Part shown: piece after piece, positions 6,693 through 7,273 of the stretch
Layout of the letters: each line of letters opens with the position of its first letter
Numbering within the stretch: the stretch's first letter is position 1
The notes under the pieces: generated by a model
The model's input: the letters and a program-made list of their open reading frames with translations, nothing else
Told to the model about the DNA's origin: nothing
Database searches by the model: none
Origin: Candidatus Competibacteraceae bacterium
GTDB lineage: Bacteria > Pseudomonadota > Gammaproteobacteria > Competibacterales > Competibacteraceae
Reading direction: 5' to 3'
Assembly (NCBI GenBank): GCA_020445005.1
Contig: JAGRHM010000080.1
Coordinates: 1 to 7,273 of the forward strand
Length of the DNA stretch: 7,273 nucleotides
Made by a program: the position numbers and the translations under genes

Positions 6693-7273
6693 ATGTTAAC
6701 ACTAGATGGCATTATCGATTCCAAAGAAAATCTAGAAATGAAAAGGGCCTTGGCAGTCAAGATGGTACTCATTGGGTTTAAAACAAAGGATATTTGTAGA
6801 ATATTAGGTGTCTCGGATGCTTTTGTGAGCAAATGGAAGATCATTTACGAAAATGAAGGTCCAGAATCGCTACGACTTCAGTATAAAGGGGGTAAAGGAT
6901 TTTTAACAGAGGATGAACGTTATGAAATTATCTATCACTTAAGAAACCTTCCTCATTGTACAGTTGAAGAACTCAAAGACTACATCGAATTTCACTATGG
7001 TGTAGTTTATCAATCTCGGCAATCTTACTATGACCTTTTAAAAGAAGCCAGATTAAGTTGGCATCGAACTCAAGCCATGAATCCAAAACATGATGAAGCG
7101 GAAGTGCTTTTAAAGCGGGAAGAAATTAAGACCTAACTCGATGTGCGTCAGGCTGACATTATATCCGGTGAAGTTATTGTTTTAATTGAATATGAATGTC
7201 ATTTACTTTGGGGAGATACCCTGGGTTATGTGGGGGGTCGGCGTAATGAAAGAACGGAGGTTCCGATACAAAA
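6693..7273 (+). pseudogene. IS630-family transposase, interrupted and catalytically damaged, right-truncated by window
   Basis: The first open segment (6693-7136, 147 residues) has an N-terminal helix-turn-helix (about residues 15-45, TKDICRILGVSDAFVSKW), then YKGGKGFL, a second winged-helix region with ELKDYIEFHYGV, and SRQSYYDLLKEARLSWHRTQ, NPKHDE. Together these are the DNA-binding half of an IS630-type transposase. A TAA at 7134-7136 stops it, but the same frame continues with the start of the DDE catalytic domain (GEVIVLIE, ECHLLWGDTLGY, RRNERTEVPI). Against the family pattern, the first catalytic Asp of the DEC motif is Tyr (TAT at 7191-7193), and the Trp of GYxWG is Gly (7233-7235). 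The stop is one base from a Tyr codon, which is common at that position as I recall. A programmed readthrough or frameshift is unlikely because the frame is unchanged and the catalytic Asp is also lost. From memory, the closest wording is in cyanobacterial IS630 copies. Confidence 0.8.

Larger units (their letters stand above)
6621..7273 (+). mobile_element. IS630-family insertion sequence, partial at right window edge
   Basis: The element is defined by its IS630-type transposase (6693 onward), an AT-rich composition unlike the host genes, and a strong ribosome binding site. The left limit is uncertain: 6621 is only the first base after a candidate TA target, and 6563 is an alternative. The right limit is beyond the window. 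It abuts a broken IS1595 transposase, which suggests that it may have inserted into that element. Confidence 0.6.

Noticed and set aside
1..7273. tRNA, rRNA, CRISPR array or riboswitch
   Set aside because: No cloverleaf, rRNA core sequence, regularly spaced repeats or known riboswitch core was recognised on either strand by eye.

Overview
This 7.3 kb window looks like a GC-rich gammaproteobacterial chromosome segment whose right end has been invaded by insertion sequences. The organism assignment is an inference. It rests mainly on TldD and PmbA, which as I recall them follow the E. coli proteins closely in length and motif spacing. A Competibacter-like lineage is possible but cannot be shown from this window.

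Layout from left to right. (1) At 1-1614 (+) lies a two-gene unit: the 3' three quarters of an atypical Hsp70 (DnaK-like) chaperone gene, cut by the window edge, and, 4 bases after its stop, a 93-residue protein with a four-cysteine zinc ribbon and a single TPR-like helical hairpin. (2) A REP-like CT-rich hairpin repeat at about 1645-1680 separates this unit from a convergent Uma2-family (DUF820, PD-(D/E)XK nuclease fold) gene at 1694-2374 (-). (3) A 173-bp divergent intergenic region leads to a comB-like 2-phosphosulfolactate phosphatase family gene at 2548-3321 (+). (4) Converging on comB with only 9 bases between the stops is the operon tldD-pmbA (6122 down to 3331, minus strand), encoding the two subunits of the TldD/TldE metalloprotease, with overlapping stop and start codons. 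(5) Upstream of tldD is a leader with a minus-strand hairpin terminator at 6204-6231. (6) Beyond it is a degraded C-terminal fragment of an IS1595 (ISXO2-like) transposase at 6295 to about 6567 (-). (7) An abrupt shift to AT-rich DNA at about 6570 marks a different, foreign element: an IS630-family element with a strong ribosome binding site. Its transposase frame carries an in-frame stop, has lost the first catalytic Asp, and runs off the window.

Functionally, the Hsp70/zinc-ribbon pair is probably one protein-quality-control unit, and tldD-pmbA encodes one heteromeric protease. The Uma2 and comB genes stand alone. The right-hand 700 bp is an IS graveyard, possibly a nested insertion (IS630 into IS1595). 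I see no tRNA, rRNA, CRISPR array or replication origin. The most unusual item is the Hsp70 plus zinc-ribbon/TPR mini-protein pair. The clearest evolutionary signal is the decaying IS pair.
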